A stretch of DNA of 64,000 nt from Deltaproteobacteria bacterium. GTDB lineage: Bacteria > Desulfobacterota > GWC2-55-46. The DNA lies in contig JAIOIE010000006.1 in NCBI GenBank assembly GCA_019912665.1, forward strand, positions 248,001-312,000. Reading direction: 5' to 3'. Below, piece after piece: positions 51,827 to 61,565 of the stretch. Each line of letters begins with the position of its first letter. Positions within the stretch are counted from its first letter, which is position 1. Both the position numbers and the translations under genes were made by a program. Under the pieces are notes generated by a model, which worked only from the letters and a program-made list of their open reading frames with translations, did not search any database and was not told where the DNA came from.

Positions 51827-53104
51827 TTAGCAGGCTGCGTATCCAGGCATAATGAGCTTTTTAAGCCTCTTATGGAACGCATAGGCCATTACCGTGATGG
51901 TCAAGGCCTCCGAGATTATCATCGCCTCGGCCGCCCCGACTACGCCACGCGAAATGACAAATGCGGGTCCCAGGGCGGAGATAAAGAGGACCCCGAGCAT
52001 GGTGATGAGGTTATGGAGCCTCTGGAGCCCGGCGGCTGAAAAGACATTGCAATAGCTGTATCTTAAAAAGATCAGCGGTACCAGCCAGATGAGGACCGTG
52101 AAGATGCCGACGCTCTCTTCATACTGGCTGCCGAAAAGGAACATAACGAGTGCGGAGCCCCAGATAGTGCCGGCGGCCCCTATCGGCGCCCCGATCGCCA
52201 GCATTAAAGACCTTAACCTTCTCTGGGTGGTGAAGAAGGCGTTTTTGTCACTTATGAAATGCTCCGAAAGGACCGGATAGAAGGCGGTCGGAATGAGATA
52301 CCCTGCTGTGCACGCGGCAAGGACTATCCTGTAAGGCGCCGAGAAAAGGCCGACCTCGAAAGAGCTGAGGAGGAACTGAAGTATGAGCACGGGCAGAAAG
52401 ATATACAGGAGATAAAAAAAGCCTGAAATCGTGAAAAAAATGGATTCTCTGACGTGATGATACCACATGCGGAAATTGAATGAGGGCCTGAAGCTTATGC
52501 CTGTTATGCGTTTGAGCGACAAAATGAGTATCATGGACCCGAAAAGGAATGAGAGGGACGATAGCAGCGCGGCCCGGGCGGTGTCATCGGTACTGTTCAC
52601 GAAGAGGAAAATGGAGACCAGAAAAACACCGGAAGTGACAAAACTGCCTAATGCTATGAACTTGAATTTTTCGAGCCCCTTGAGCACCCAGTCGGGATAA
52701 AACGAGTTTGTCAGAAGATACAGGCCGGAGCACATATAGACAAGCCTGGCATCAAACGGCATCTCTATCATGAAAATAACTGCGGAATAGATCAGGAAGA
52801 AGGCCAGCCCGGAGACTATCCTGAGCGTTATAAGCGGGTTTGCGATCGCTTCTGCGCCGTCCCTGCGCCTGGCGATCTCCCTTATCCCGTATAATCCGAT
52901 GCCGACATCGGCCAATACCCAGAGATAAAGGGTGATTATCTGGGCAACCGAGAAGACGCCGAAATTGGAGACTCCAAGCACCCTTGCCAGGTGGACGTTC
53001 GTTATGAAAATAACGCTTTTCGAGGTCCCTTCGCCCAGAAGGGACCAGAGGAAATTCGAAGCTACCCTCCTTTTCGAGAAAAAAGACCTGATCCAGGAAA
53101 TCAT
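51827..53104 (-). CDS. Polysaccharide repeat-unit flippase (Wzx family)
   Basis: 425 residues with twelve or so hydrophobic segments and the family start NFLWSLLGEGTSKSVIFITNVHLARVLG (here given only in part as SNFGVFSVAQIITLYLWVLA). A MATE/MVF-like transporter that moves lipid-linked repeat units across the inner membrane. Nine bp after the Wzz gene. Confidence 0.85.
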   Translation of the reverse strand: MISWIRSFFSKRRVASNFLWSLLGEGTSKSVIFITNVHLARVLGVSNFGVFSVAQIITLYLWVLADVGIGLYGIREIARRRDGAEAIANPLITLRIVSGLAFFLIYSAVIFMIEMPFDARLVYMCSGLYLLTNSFYPDWVLKGLEKFKFIALGSFVTSGVFLVSIFLFVNSTDDTARAALLSSLSFLFGSMILILSLKRITGISFRPSFNFRMWYHHVRESIFFTISGFFYLLYIFLPVLILQFLLSSFEVGLFSAPYRIVLAACTAGYLIPTAFYPVLSEHFISDKNAFFTTQRRLRSLMLAIGAPIGAAGTIWGSALVMFLFGSQYEESVGIFTVLIWLVPLIFLRYSYCNVFSAAGLQRLHNLITMLGVLFISALGPAFVISRGVVGAAEAMIISEALTITVMAYAFHKRLKKLIMPGYAAC

Positions 53105-53113
53105 CGTGCGCCT

Positions 53114-54262
53114 TTATGAGCCCGAAACCAAAGCTTCGCCTCTTTTCCTTGAGGCCTCTATAAACTCGACGAAAAAGGCCGCAAAGAGCGAAAAGACGAA
53201 CGCCGAAACAGTGGCCGAGACTACTATCAAGGCGCGCTTCGGCCTGGCCTTCTTGTCCGATGGTTTCGCTATATCGAGCACCTGGACGGTGGGGCTGTCC
53301 TTGGCCTCCTGTATGCGGGCGATCTCGTATTGCTGCGTAAGAAGCTCGAATAGAGTCTGCTGGACTTTTGCGTCCCTCAAAAGGTTGGCGTATTTGAAGG
53401 ATATGCCCGGTATGTTGTCGGTGGGTATGAATATGTCCCGTGCAGCGGGCCTGCCTGTCTCAAGCTCCCTCAACTTTCCCCTCAGCCCCTCGACCTCGGC
53501 CTTAAGGACGCCTGCCATGGGGTTCTCCTCGGTTGCGAAGGAAAGAAGCGTTGTGAGCTCGACCTCCTTTGCCATGAGCTCCCCCTTGACGGTGCCTATG
53601 GCCTCGATTATCGCCTTTGACTGGCTGTCGAGGTTCACCGTCTTGTGCTTCTCCTGGAAGGCCCTGAGCTCGGCCTCTATCCTTTCGAGCTCCTGCCGGG
53701 CCTCCTTTAGCCTCTTTTCGGAAAATGCCCTCATCCTCTGGCCCGAGGTCATTGCCGAGCGGCCGAGCACCCTGTCGAGCTCCTCGACAAAGGCGTTCGC
53801 CATCTGGGCCGCCCGCTCGGGCGACCTGTCGAAGACCTTTATGGAGATTATCTCCTCCTTCGACTTTTCGATCCTCACTCTTTTGGTGAGCGCAAGCCTC
53901 GTCTCTTCGAGCGTTTTCCTGCCGTAAAGCTCGCGAAGGCCGAAGCGCTCAATTACCGGGTCCGAGACACTCTGGCTTTTGAGTATGCCTACCCAGAGGT
54001 CGGAAGGCGACTTGAGCCCGAGGAAGCTCCCCGATAGGGCCGCTACCCCCGGCACCTGCGAAAGCCCGGCCATGGAGCCCAAAAGGCTATCATCCTGCGG
54101 GGGCATGATGCTCGCGGTCGAGGCGAACTGCTTGGGCAGAAGGAGGCTCGCTATTATGGCGATTATGAAGGCGGAGGCCGTAACAGCCCCGATCATCTTC
54201 CGCCGCCTTGAAATGACGGATATGTAATCGTGAAGCGTCAGCTCGTCTCGCCTGTCTTCCAT
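53114..54262 (-). CDS. Wzz/GNVR chain-length determinant-like protein
   Basis: 382 residues. N-terminal Wzz motif LTLHDYISVISRRRKMIG, membrane segments at about 25-43 and 345-365, and a long periplasmic coiled-coil (about 175-290). The Pro-rich KPSDKKARPKRA precedes the last span. It sets polysaccharide length and bridges to the exporter. No cytoplasmic tyrosine kinase domain. Confidence 0.88.
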   Translation of the reverse strand: MEDRRDELTLHDYISVISRRRKMIGAVTASAFIIAIIASLLLPKQFASTASIMPPQDDSLLGSMAGLSQVPGVAALSGSFLGLKSPSDLWVGILKSQSVSDPVIERFGLRELYGRKTLEETRLALTKRVRIEKSKEEIISIKVFDRSPERAAQMANAFVEELDRVLGRSAMTSGQRMRAFSEKRLKEARQELERIEAELRAFQEKHKTVNLDSQSKAIIEAIGTVKGELMAKEVELTTLLSFATEENPMAGVLKAEVEGLRGKLRELETGRPAARDIFIPTDNIPGISFKYANLLRDAKVQQTLFELLTQQYEIARIQEAKDSPTVQVLDIAKPSDKKARPKRALIVVSATVSAFVFSLFAAFFVEFIEASRKRGEALVSGS

Positions 54263-54263
54263 T

Positions 54264-55781
54264 TCAGAAATACCTTTCTATCTCAATGGCGGCAATGGGG
54301 TTCGTGTAGCTTCCCGAGGGGCCGTCCGTCTTCTCAATCCCGGCGCTCCCCCTCACCCTGAGGCCCTCGCCCAGTATCACGCTTGTGTCAGCCGCAAGCC
54401 AGTTCCGTTTCGTTTCGCCGCTCTCGTGTATGAGGGAGCGTTCCCAGTCGGCTTCCGCGCCGATTACGGCCCCGCCCGGGAAATGGTATTGGGCGCGAAG
54501 GAAGAGGTCGGCGGCGTCCGGCCCCATATGGTGCCCGATCACCCGGCCCTTGTACGTGTAGCCTGAATCGTATACGTGGTGGCGGTACCACTGGGCGAAG
54601 GGGAACCTGTCGCCGTGCGCGTTATAGGCGTACTCCGCCCTGAAATCGATGTCCTTGACCCCCAGCGGCTCGTCAACGTAAAGGCCGAAGATATAACCCC
54701 TCACCGTGGGGGTCCTGTTGCCCGATGAGTCCTCCGCGCCTATTTCGGTGTAGAGCTTAAGCCCTGACCAGGGCAGCCTGCCGTCCCTGTCAACGTGTAT
54801 GTATGAAGCGTCGAGCGATATAAGCTGGTTGCCGTCGATCGGCGAGCTCGTGTGCTCGGCGCTGTCCGAGGCGAAGAAGACCTTGACCCAATCCGAGGCG
54901 GTGAGGCTACGCCTCCCCTCCCCGCCGAACATGATGACCCTCGAAAGCGCGAACCTGAACGACGGGCGCGGCCTGAAATCCAGCCTCATGCCGAGAAGGT
55001 TCGCACGGGGAAAGTCCCTGTCCTCTTCGAGTCTTGCAATGAAAAGGGCCGGCCTGAACGGCCCGAGATTCCTGAATATCCAGGGTAGAAGCACAGGACG
55101 TCCGGTCGAGGCCTTGACCATTTCAAGCGGCTCGGCGTTGTTGGTAAGTAGGAGGCTCCCGTGATAGCCGGGGCCCCACCACATGGCCTCCTTGCCCGCC
55201 AGAAGCTCGATAGGGCCGAAGTCCGCCTTTGCGTAGCCGCGGACGAGCTTGACTTCAGAAGACGAGCCGGCCCTGTACTCAGGATTCAGCTCTATAGCGG
55301 TGAAGCCGAGAAGCCCGGCGCTTGCGGAAATCCCGGCCCATGCGTTTCCGCCTTCACGGAACTCATGCCCGTCATTGTTGATTGAAGGAAAATAAGGCCT
55401 CTCATCCGCATACAGGAAACCTGCATAGGCGCGCTCTATCGGTTTGAAGTAGGTGTCCGGGCCTGATCCGGCGCTGTCGCCGAGGGCTGCCTTCAAACGA
55501 AATGCTATCGGTTCCGCTGCCGCCCCCGGACCTGTGCTTCCATCCCTTTTCAGGTTCCGGACGGCTTCCTCCGCGAGCCTTGCGCCCTCCTGCCTGGTGA
55601 AGGGCCTGGTTGTGAGTATGCCGCTCTCTATTACCCCCTTCACCTCCAGGCGCTCGAGGTCTTGGTATATCCAGCTATCGACCGGTATATTTACCGAGCT
55701 CCCTGCACGTGCGTCAGGAGGCAATGAAAACCCGAATACGGCAAAAAAAAGAGCGCCAAGAAGAATAAGCCTACGAAACAA
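54264..55781 (-). CDS. Wzi-like outer-membrane capsule assembly protein
   Basis: 505 residues. Signal peptide about 1-26; then a helical region (IPVDSWIYQDLERLEVKG) and a large beta-barrel with LLAGKEAMWWGPGYHGSLLL, GMRLDFRPRPSFRFALSR and a terminal aromatic (IEIERYF). The family attaches capsule to the outer surface. One base before the Wzz gene. Confidence 0.85.
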   Translation of the reverse strand: MFRRLILLGALFFAVFGFSLPPDARAGSSVNIPVDSWIYQDLERLEVKGVIESGILTTRPFTRQEGARLAEEAVRNLKRDGSTGPGAAAEPIAFRLKAALGDSAGSGPDTYFKPIERAYAGFLYADERPYFPSINNDGHEFREGGNAWAGISASAGLLGFTAIELNPEYRAGSSSEVKLVRGYAKADFGPIELLAGKEAMWWGPGYHGSLLLTNNAEPLEMVKASTGRPVLLPWIFRNLGPFRPALFIARLEEDRDFPRANLLGMRLDFRPRPSFRFALSRVIMFGGEGRRSLTASDWVKVFFASDSAEHTSSPIDGNQLISLDASYIHVDRDGRLPWSGLKLYTEIGAEDSSGNRTPTVRGYIFGLYVDEPLGVKDIDFRAEYAYNAHGDRFPFAQWYRHHVYDSGYTYKGRVIGHHMGPDAADLFLRAQYHFPGGAVIGAEADWERSLIHESGETKRNWLAADTSVILGEGLRVRGSAGIEKTDGPSGSYTNPIAAIEIERYF

Positions 55782-55845
55782 AAAAACTCCGTTCCTTTCA
55801 ATCGCATTGGACGAGACCGCGGAATATTTTCTTTACGCACCCGTC

Positions 55846-57258
55846 CTATATGCCGGTCCCCCTCAACACTGCCGGCACGGTTTTCAGGATGATCTTCAGG
55901 TCCAGCCAGAAGCTCCATTTGTCGATGTATTCGAGGTCGAGCCTCACCCAGTCCGTAAAGCCTATCTTGTTCCTGCCGTTCACCTGCCAGAGGCAGGTTA
56001 TGCCAGGCTTTACAGAAAGCCTCCGCCTCTGGGCCAGGTCATATTGGCTTATCTCGGACGGGAGCGGCGGCCTCGGCCCGACAATGCTCATGTCCCCCTT
56101 GAGGACGTTAACGAACTGCGGAAGCTCGTCTATGCTGTACTTACGAAGGAACCTGCCGAACGGGGTGACCCTGGGGTCGTTACGGGACTTGAAGACAGGC
56201 CCGCTCATCTCGTTCAAATGCTTAAGCGATTCCAGCGCCTTGTCAGCGTCCTCTATCATCGTACGGAACTTAAGCACCTTGAAGCGCCTGCCGTTCTTCC
56301 CGCATCTCTCCTGTCTGAAAAAGACCGGGCCGGGCGAGGTCAGCTTGACCCCGATGGATGCGAAAAGAAATGCAGGTGAGACAAGCAAAAGGACGACGGC
56401 GGAAAAGACCAGATCGAGCGCCCTTTTAAGAAGCACTCCTTGCTCGTGCATTGCGACAGGGTTGAAGGTCATGACCGGCCTGCCCGCCAGATCGCCCATC
56501 TCCATAGTGGCTATCTCGTGTCGATACAGGTCCATCACTATGCTCGCCTTTATGCCAACCTGCTCGCAGGCCATGACCGGCCCCTCTATCCTGTCGAGGA
56601 GCTTCCTCGTGACGACGAAGACGACCTCGTCGACCTGCACGGTGGTTATCAGCCGCTCAAGGTCCTCGACCTCCCCGAGTACGCGCTCCGGGGCTGGCGC
56701 GGGCCCCGGCTCGTCGTTCTTCCCCACGCTCACGAACCCGAGCACATGTACGCCCCACTGTTTCCTCTCCTCGATAAAACCAGCGAATTCCAGGGCCCTC
56801 CTCCCGGTGCCCACTATTATCATGGTCCTGAAGTTGTAGCCTTTTTTCCTCAGGTAACGCGTAAGGTAGAGGACTGCCGCCTTGAAGGCCAGGAGAAGCG
56901 TTGAGTTCAACACGAAGAAGATTATGATAAGGGCCCTGCTCACGTATTCCAGCTTGAAGGCGTAAAGAAGTGTCATGAGTACTATCACTGCCGCAGATGA
57001 GCCTTTAAGCACGGGAATGAGCGTCTGCGTAAGGCTCTTGGTCCTCATCGTTCCATAGGCCCCGTAGTACCTGAGGAGCCCCGCCCAGAGCGGCAGTATG
57101 AATATCAGGAGGAACGAGTATTCGGAGAAAGGCCTCAAAACCGGGAGTTCCGGGATGGAATCCCGTATTGCGTAGGCTGCCAGGAACGAAAGGGCGGTGA
57201 TGGCAAGGTCAGCGGTCTTAAGGCCGCCGGAGATGATCTTGGTGTTTTCCCTCAGCAT
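55846..57258 (-). CDS. Undecaprenyl-phosphate sugar phosphotransferase (initiating)
   Basis: 470 residues. Four N-terminal membrane segments, a Rossmann-like CoA-binding region (TMIIVGTGRRALEFAGFIEE), then the bacterial sugar-transferase domain from about 275 (KRALDLVFSAVVLLLVSPAF, FRQERCGKNGRRFKVLKFRT, RKYSIDELPQFVNVLKGDMS, ITCLWQVNGRN). Loads the first sugar phosphate onto undecaprenyl phosphate. Confidence 0.92.
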   Translation of the reverse strand: MLRENTKIISGGLKTADLAITALSFLAAYAIRDSIPELPVLRPFSEYSFLLIFILPLWAGLLRYYGAYGTMRTKSLTQTLIPVLKGSSAAVIVLMTLLYAFKLEYVSRALIIIFFVLNSTLLLAFKAAVLYLTRYLRKKGYNFRTMIIVGTGRRALEFAGFIEERKQWGVHVLGFVSVGKNDEPGPAPAPERVLGEVEDLERLITTVQVDEVVFVVTRKLLDRIEGPVMACEQVGIKASIVMDLYRHEIATMEMGDLAGRPVMTFNPVAMHEQGVLLKRALDLVFSAVVLLLVSPAFLFASIGVKLTSPGPVFFRQERCGKNGRRFKVLKFRTMIEDADKALESLKHLNEMSGPVFKSRNDPRVTPFGRFLRKYSIDELPQFVNVLKGDMSIVGPRPPLPSEISQYDLAQRRRLSVKPGITCLWQVNGRNKIGFTDWVRLDLEYIDKWSFWLDLKIILKTVPAVLRGTGI

Positions 57259-57325
57259 CCGGTTCCTCTCCAGGTGTTGTGTGCGCAGTCCGGGCCCAGG
57301 GCGGGTCCGGCGCTCAAGAGCAAGA

Positions 57326-57736
57326 TCAAAACGCGACGATAAGGACGCCTGCGGTCACGGCAATCTGGTACAATATCTGCGTAATGTCCTTGAAGTCCCT
57401 GAGGAACGCTGCCCTGTCGACCTTCTCGGGAACGACTATGGCATCACCGGGCTCGAGGGCCGCTGACATGAGGCCCCCTCCGGTCCATCTCTTCGTATCC
57501 CGGTCCCAGCCTAAAAAGGACCCTGCGTCGTTTCTGCTCATCGCGGTCCCGTCGACCTTCAATATGTACATCCCGTCGCCGTCTGCGCTCCTGGTAAGGC
57601 CTCCGGCCTTCCTGAGATAGTCCTTCACGTTGAAGTCGGCCCGGTGCACGAAAGCGGTCTGGTTGTAAACGGCGCCGAGGACCTGCACATGCGCGGCGCG
57701 CTCCGGGATGTGGAGGCTGTCGCCTTCCTCAAGCAC
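57326..57736 (-). CDS. SLBB C-terminal fragment of a Wza-type exporter
   Basis: 136 residues as translated from a GTG that overlaps the upstream gene's TAG (TAGTG). It holds an SLBB domain (VQVLGAVYNQTAFVHRADFN, LRKAGGLTRSADGDGMY) and the usual end of long Wza-type proteins (FKDITQILYQIAVTAGV). The same frame is open further upstream, with RVRLDGFRGGESDLVLEEGD, so the two pieces look like one gene split by a frame change. Either a broken gene or a coupled two-part exporter. Confidence 0.7.
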   Translation of the reverse strand: MLEEGDSLHIPERAAHVQVLGAVYNQTAFVHRADFNVKDYLRKAGGLTRSADGDGMYILKVDGTAMSRNDAGSFLGWDRDTKRWTGGGLMSAALEPGDAIVVPEKVDRAAFLRDFKDITQILYQIAVTAGVLIVAF

Positions 57737-59355
57737 TAGGTCGGATTCGCCCCCCCTGAAGCCGTCGAGCCGGACGCGGACTGCGCGAGTATCTCCTTTT
57801 CGAGCCTGTCGAGCGCCTCGTCTAGCTGGACCTGCTGGAGCTCCCTGACCGATTCCCTCGTGAAGACCGCGCCGCGGAGATAGGCCTTCCCTGTAAAGCC
57901 ACCCGCCCGCTCTATGAGCGACGATGCGGTCTCGCCTTTTTTAATGGTGTAAGTGCCGGGGAACCTCACCTCGCCTGTTATCTTTACGGTCCTGTAAAGC
58001 TCCCATTCCGGCACAGCCCTTACGAAGAGGTAATCGTTTTCCCGAAGCTCTATATTGTGCTCGGGGTCGCCTTCGAGCGCCTTGCCGAGCTTTATCATTA
58101 TCTTGGTCGTCTCAGGCCCGGTCTGCTCGGGCGTTATCCTCGTAAGCTCGGCCTCTTCCGTATAGGCGTAATATCTGGGCCCGCCGGCCAGGGCGATAAG
58201 GTCGCGAACACTGAGTCCCGAACCGATGCCGAACTCGCCGCCCCTCTCTACCGCGCCTTCGAGCCTTACAATCTTTTTATCGGCTATTACCGGATAAACA
58301 GTTACGAAATCTCCGGGCTGCACCCCTATGTCCGCCGCGTCCGAGGCCGAGAGGTCCGCCTCAAGCACGGCCTCCCTGGTACTCTCCATGATCCTTTCTA
58401 TGCGGAGCCTTCCCTTCATGGCCGTCTCGTTCAGTCCGCCAGCGAGGGCAAAGAGCTCCTTTGCGCTCGATTCGTTTTTGAGCTCGTAGATGGCCGGAGA
58501 CCTGACCTCGCCCGCCACGGCCACCAGCGGCCCTGCATGAGGGATAAAGACGACGTCCTCCGGAAGGAGCCTGAGGTCAGACGATTTGTCTCCTTTAAGG
58601 AGGAGGTCATAGAGGTCCAGCGCGGCGACGGTTGTCCCGTTCCGCTTAAGCTCTATCTTCCTCATCGACCCTGTCTTGGACGGCCCGCCGGCCGCAAAGA
58701 GCGCGTTAAGGACGGTTGACATGGAGGAAAGGCTGTAGCTACCCGGCCTTTCGGCATTGCCGACTACATATATACGCATAGAACGGAGCGCGCCGACGCT
58801 CACGTTCATCTTGACCTCGGACGGGAGGTAGTACCTGGCAAGCTCTTTCTTGAGGAATTCCCTTGCCTCGCTGAAGGTCAGGCCGTTAAGAAAGAGTATG
58901 CCGGCCTCAGGGAGGTGAACTTTCCCGTCGCGGTCCACGACAACCGAGTAATCTGCGTTGAGTTTACCCCAGAGGCTTATCCGGAGCTCGTCGCCCGGGC
59001 CGAGGACATAGTCGGGGCTCACGGGGATATTGTCGGACGGCTGAAACGAAGATGGATCGGACCTGAAAAGCGCGTAGCCGAAATGCTTGAGTCCCGGGGT
59101 TTTCCCGGCCAGATATTTCTCAAAGGAAGACTCGTAAGCTGGGCCTGCTGCCCTTTCGGTTTCCGGAAGCAGCTCCTGTGGGAGACCGCCCCTTCCGGCT
59201 GAAAGCCTCTCAGAAGCCGAAAGCCTTTCGGAAGAGGATGCTTTAGCCTTGCCGGACGGCCTTTCCGTCTCAGAAAGGGCCTCCCGAGGATAAAAGGATG
59301 TCAATAGGAAGAATGCCGCTATGAGGAAAAGGGCGATGCTCTGGAAACGGTTCAC
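57736..59355 (-). CDS. Polysaccharide export protein (Wza-type), N-terminal part
   Basis: 539 residues from GTG 59355, which gives a clean signal peptide (about 1-28); a longer frame to 59448 exists. Poly_export domain about 130-210 (VSPDYVLGPGDELRISLWGK), then several SLBB domains (RIYVVGNAERPGSYSL, VAVAGEVRSPAIYEL, VRLEGAVERGGEFGIGSGL, VKITGEVRFPGTYTIKKGET). It ends abruptly after a coil (LDEALDRLEKEILAQ). Forms the outer-membrane channel. Likely truncated. Confidence 0.85.
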   Translation of the reverse strand: MNRFQSIALFLIAAFFLLTSFYPREALSETERPSGKAKASSSERLSASERLSAGRGGLPQELLPETERAAGPAYESSFEKYLAGKTPGLKHFGYALFRSDPSSFQPSDNIPVSPDYVLGPGDELRISLWGKLNADYSVVVDRDGKVHLPEAGILFLNGLTFSEAREFLKKELARYYLPSEVKMNVSVGALRSMRIYVVGNAERPGSYSLSSMSTVLNALFAAGGPSKTGSMRKIELKRNGTTVAALDLYDLLLKGDKSSDLRLLPEDVVFIPHAGPLVAVAGEVRSPAIYELKNESSAKELFALAGGLNETAMKGRLRIERIMESTREAVLEADLSASDAADIGVQPGDFVTVYPVIADKKIVRLEGAVERGGEFGIGSGLSVRDLIALAGGPRYYAYTEEAELTRITPEQTGPETTKIMIKLGKALEGDPEHNIELRENDYLFVRAVPEWELYRTVKITGEVRFPGTYTIKKGETASSLIERAGGFTGKAYLRGAVFTRESVRELQQVQLDEALDRLEKEILAQSASGSTASGGANPT

Positions 59356-59589
59356 GTCAAGTTGCTCGGTTCCTGGTGGTTGAGGATAAATAACCAAATC
59401 GACTGGTAAAATTCCGGCAATAATAAGAAAAAATGCGGCTTTTGTCAACCTGAATTGGCCGTCCGGGCCCGCGCGCCTTGAAAATCAACCAAAATGCCTA
59501 TCGAATTTTTAAACCCTCCTCTTATGGCTCCCGGTTTGACTGGGAAGCTAGTATCTGCTAAGATTTCATCCGTGCTGAATACCACGGGA

Positions 59590-60534
59590 ATGGACTTGAG
59601 AGAGGCTTCATCCAGGGTCGGCGCGCTCAGGGCAAACCTCGAAAGGGCCGTGAGGGGCAAGCCCGCAGTGATAGACCTTGCGATAACGGCGCTACTGGCA
59701 AAAGGGCATCTCCTCATAGAGGACGTTCCGGGCGTCGGGAAATCCACTCTCGCTCACGGGCTCGCAAAAAGCCTCGACTGCTCCTTCCAGCGTATACAGT
59801 TCACAAGCGACCTCCTCCCCTCGGACATCGTCGGCGTGACCGTATTCAACCAGGCGGCCCGAGTATTCGAGTTCAGGCCCGGGCCGGTCTTCGCCAATAT
59901 AGTCCTCGCAGACGAGATAAACAGGGCGACACCCAAGACCCAGAGCGCGCTCCTTGAGGCCATGAACGAAAGGCAGGTCTCGGTCGACAGGGCGACCTAC
60001 CCGCTCCCCTCCCCCTTCATGCTGCTTGCGACCCAAAACCCTATAGAGTTCTCCGGCACCTTTCCCCTGCCCGAATCGCAGCTCGACAGGTTCATGATTT
60101 GCCTCAGGATGGGCTACCCTGACGAGGAGCACGAGAGGTCGATAATTAAATCGTCGGGCGAGAACAGGGCCCTCGATGGACTCGGGCCGGTGCTTGACGC
60201 CGATGATGTCGAGGCGCTCCAGGCCATCTCATCTAGGGTGCGCGTGGACGAAGACCTCGTGACCTACATACTCTCCATTGCCTCCGCCACAAGGAGCCAC
60301 CGCGCAATAAGGCTCGGCGTGAGCCCCAGGGCCGCAATGGCCATGTACAGGGCGGCGCAGGCCCTGGCACTTGCATCGGGCAGGGATTACTGCATACCTG
60401 ACGACATAAAAACTCTCTCCGGCCCGGTCTTCGCGCACAGGATAATACCTGCCGAGCAGGGACTCGATACCGGCATTGAGACCGGCCTCTCCCTCATTAA
60501 AGAAATAGTCGGCACCGTAAAAATCCCGCTCTGA
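59590..60534 (+). CDS. MoxR-family AAA+ ATPase
   Basis: 314 residues from ATG 59590 (an in-frame ATG at 59494 would add 32 unrelated residues). Walker A DVPGVGKSTLAHGLA, Walker B VLADEINRATPKTQSALLEAM, sensor 1 LATQNPIE, and PLPESQLDRFM. MoxR ATPases act as chaperones for metal insertion or protein complex assembly. Operon with DUF58 and transglutaminase genes. Confidence 0.93.
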   Translation: MDLREASSRVGALRANLERAVRGKPAVIDLAITALLAKGHLLIEDVPGVGKSTLAHGLAKSLDCSFQRIQFTSDLLPSDIVGVTVFNQAARVFEFRPGPVFANIVLADEINRATPKTQSALLEAMNERQVSVDRATYPLPSPFMLLATQNPIEFSGTFPLPESQLDRFMICLRMGYPDEEHERSIIKSSGENRALDGLGPVLDADDVEALQAISSRVRVDEDLVTYILSIASATRSHRAIRLGVSPRAAMAMYRAAQALALASGRDYCIPDDIKTLSGPVFAHRIIPAEQGLDTGIETGLSLIKEIVGTVKIPL

Positions 60535-61565
60535 TGCGTAATCTGGGCCCAATACCCTCCATCTACCCGGCCAATGCCGGGCCTGCCCGTAGGATGGCTG
60601 GCCTCTGCCGTTTTCTAAAGTTCCCGAGGTCCCTTTCGGTCACAAGGGAGGGCAAGGCTTTCATCGGGGTCCTGCTCGTCATCGGCCTCGCCGCCGTAAA
60701 TACCGGCAATAACCTCCTCTACCTTGTCGTTGCGGCCATGCTCTCGATAATCATAGTGTCGGGCCTTATGTCCGAGGCGACCCTCAGGGGGCTTCGCGTA
60801 ACGAGGGCCCTTCCGCAGTCCGCATACAGGGGCTCGCCCGCCTGCATGACATTAAGGATCGAGAACACTAAAAGGCTCTTATCCTCATATTCTTTCAGCG
60901 TTACAGGGACTGGGGGCTTGTCTTCGGCCCCGGCCTACGTGGTAAGGCTTAAGCCCGGCGAATCGAAGGAGCTTCGCCTTGATTGCGTATTCCAGAAAAG
61001 GGGGCTTGCAAGGCCCGGCCCCGTAAGGGTCTCGACCAGGTTCCCTTTCGGACTCTTTATAAAGGAAAAATCAGAGCCTGGCGGCGAGGACGAGAGCCTC
61101 CTTGTCCTCCCCTCCACTGACCGCGCTCTTGCCATCAAGGCCTCAGGTATCTCAACCGTATCCGGGGCTGGCCGGAGCGCTCACAGGGGCTCAGGAGGCG
61201 AGCTCTATGGGCTCCGGGAATATGGGCTGGCGGATGATGCCCGGCACATCCACTGGAAATCGGCGGCCCGTAAAGAGGCGCTTCTTACGAAAGAGTTCGA
61301 GAGAGAGGCCGGGAAGCGGGTGTTGATAATATTCGACAACCGGCGCGGGGCGACCGACGGCGAGTTCGAGGAGCTTGTGGACAGGGCCGCTTCTACGGCG
61401 GCCTTCCATATCGAAACAGGCGGGTCGGTTGGACTAAAGACCCTTGGCAAGAGCATCCCTCCCAGGCCGGGGCGCTCGCATCTTTTAGAGATATTAAAGG
61501 AGCTTGCGCTGATATCGCCCGGACCTGTCGAAGGCCCGCCTTCTCTAATGGTCACATCAGCATGA
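60534..61565 (+). CDS. DUF58 membrane protein
   Basis: 343 residues, starting within the MoxR stop (TGATG). Two membrane segments at about 42-80; then a beta-rich region and the DUF58 core SGGELYGLREYGLADDARHI and HWKSAARKEALLTKEFERE. Typical partner of MoxR ATPases; the core resembles a von Willebrand type A fold. Overlaps the next gene by 4 bp. Confidence 0.9.
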   Translation: MRNLGPIPSIYPANAGPARRMAGLCRFLKFPRSLSVTREGKAFIGVLLVIGLAAVNTGNNLLYLVVAAMLSIIIVSGLMSEATLRGLRVTRALPQSAYRGSPACMTLRIENTKRLLSSYSFSVTGTGGLSSAPAYVVRLKPGESKELRLDCVFQKRGLARPGPVRVSTRFPFGLFIKEKSEPGGEDESLLVLPSTDRALAIKASGISTVSGAGRSAHRGSGGELYGLREYGLADDARHIHWKSAARKEALLTKEFEREAGKRVLIIFDNRRGATDGEFEELVDRAASTAAFHIETGGSVGLKTLGKSIPPRPGRSHLLEILKELALISPGPVEGPPSLMVTSA

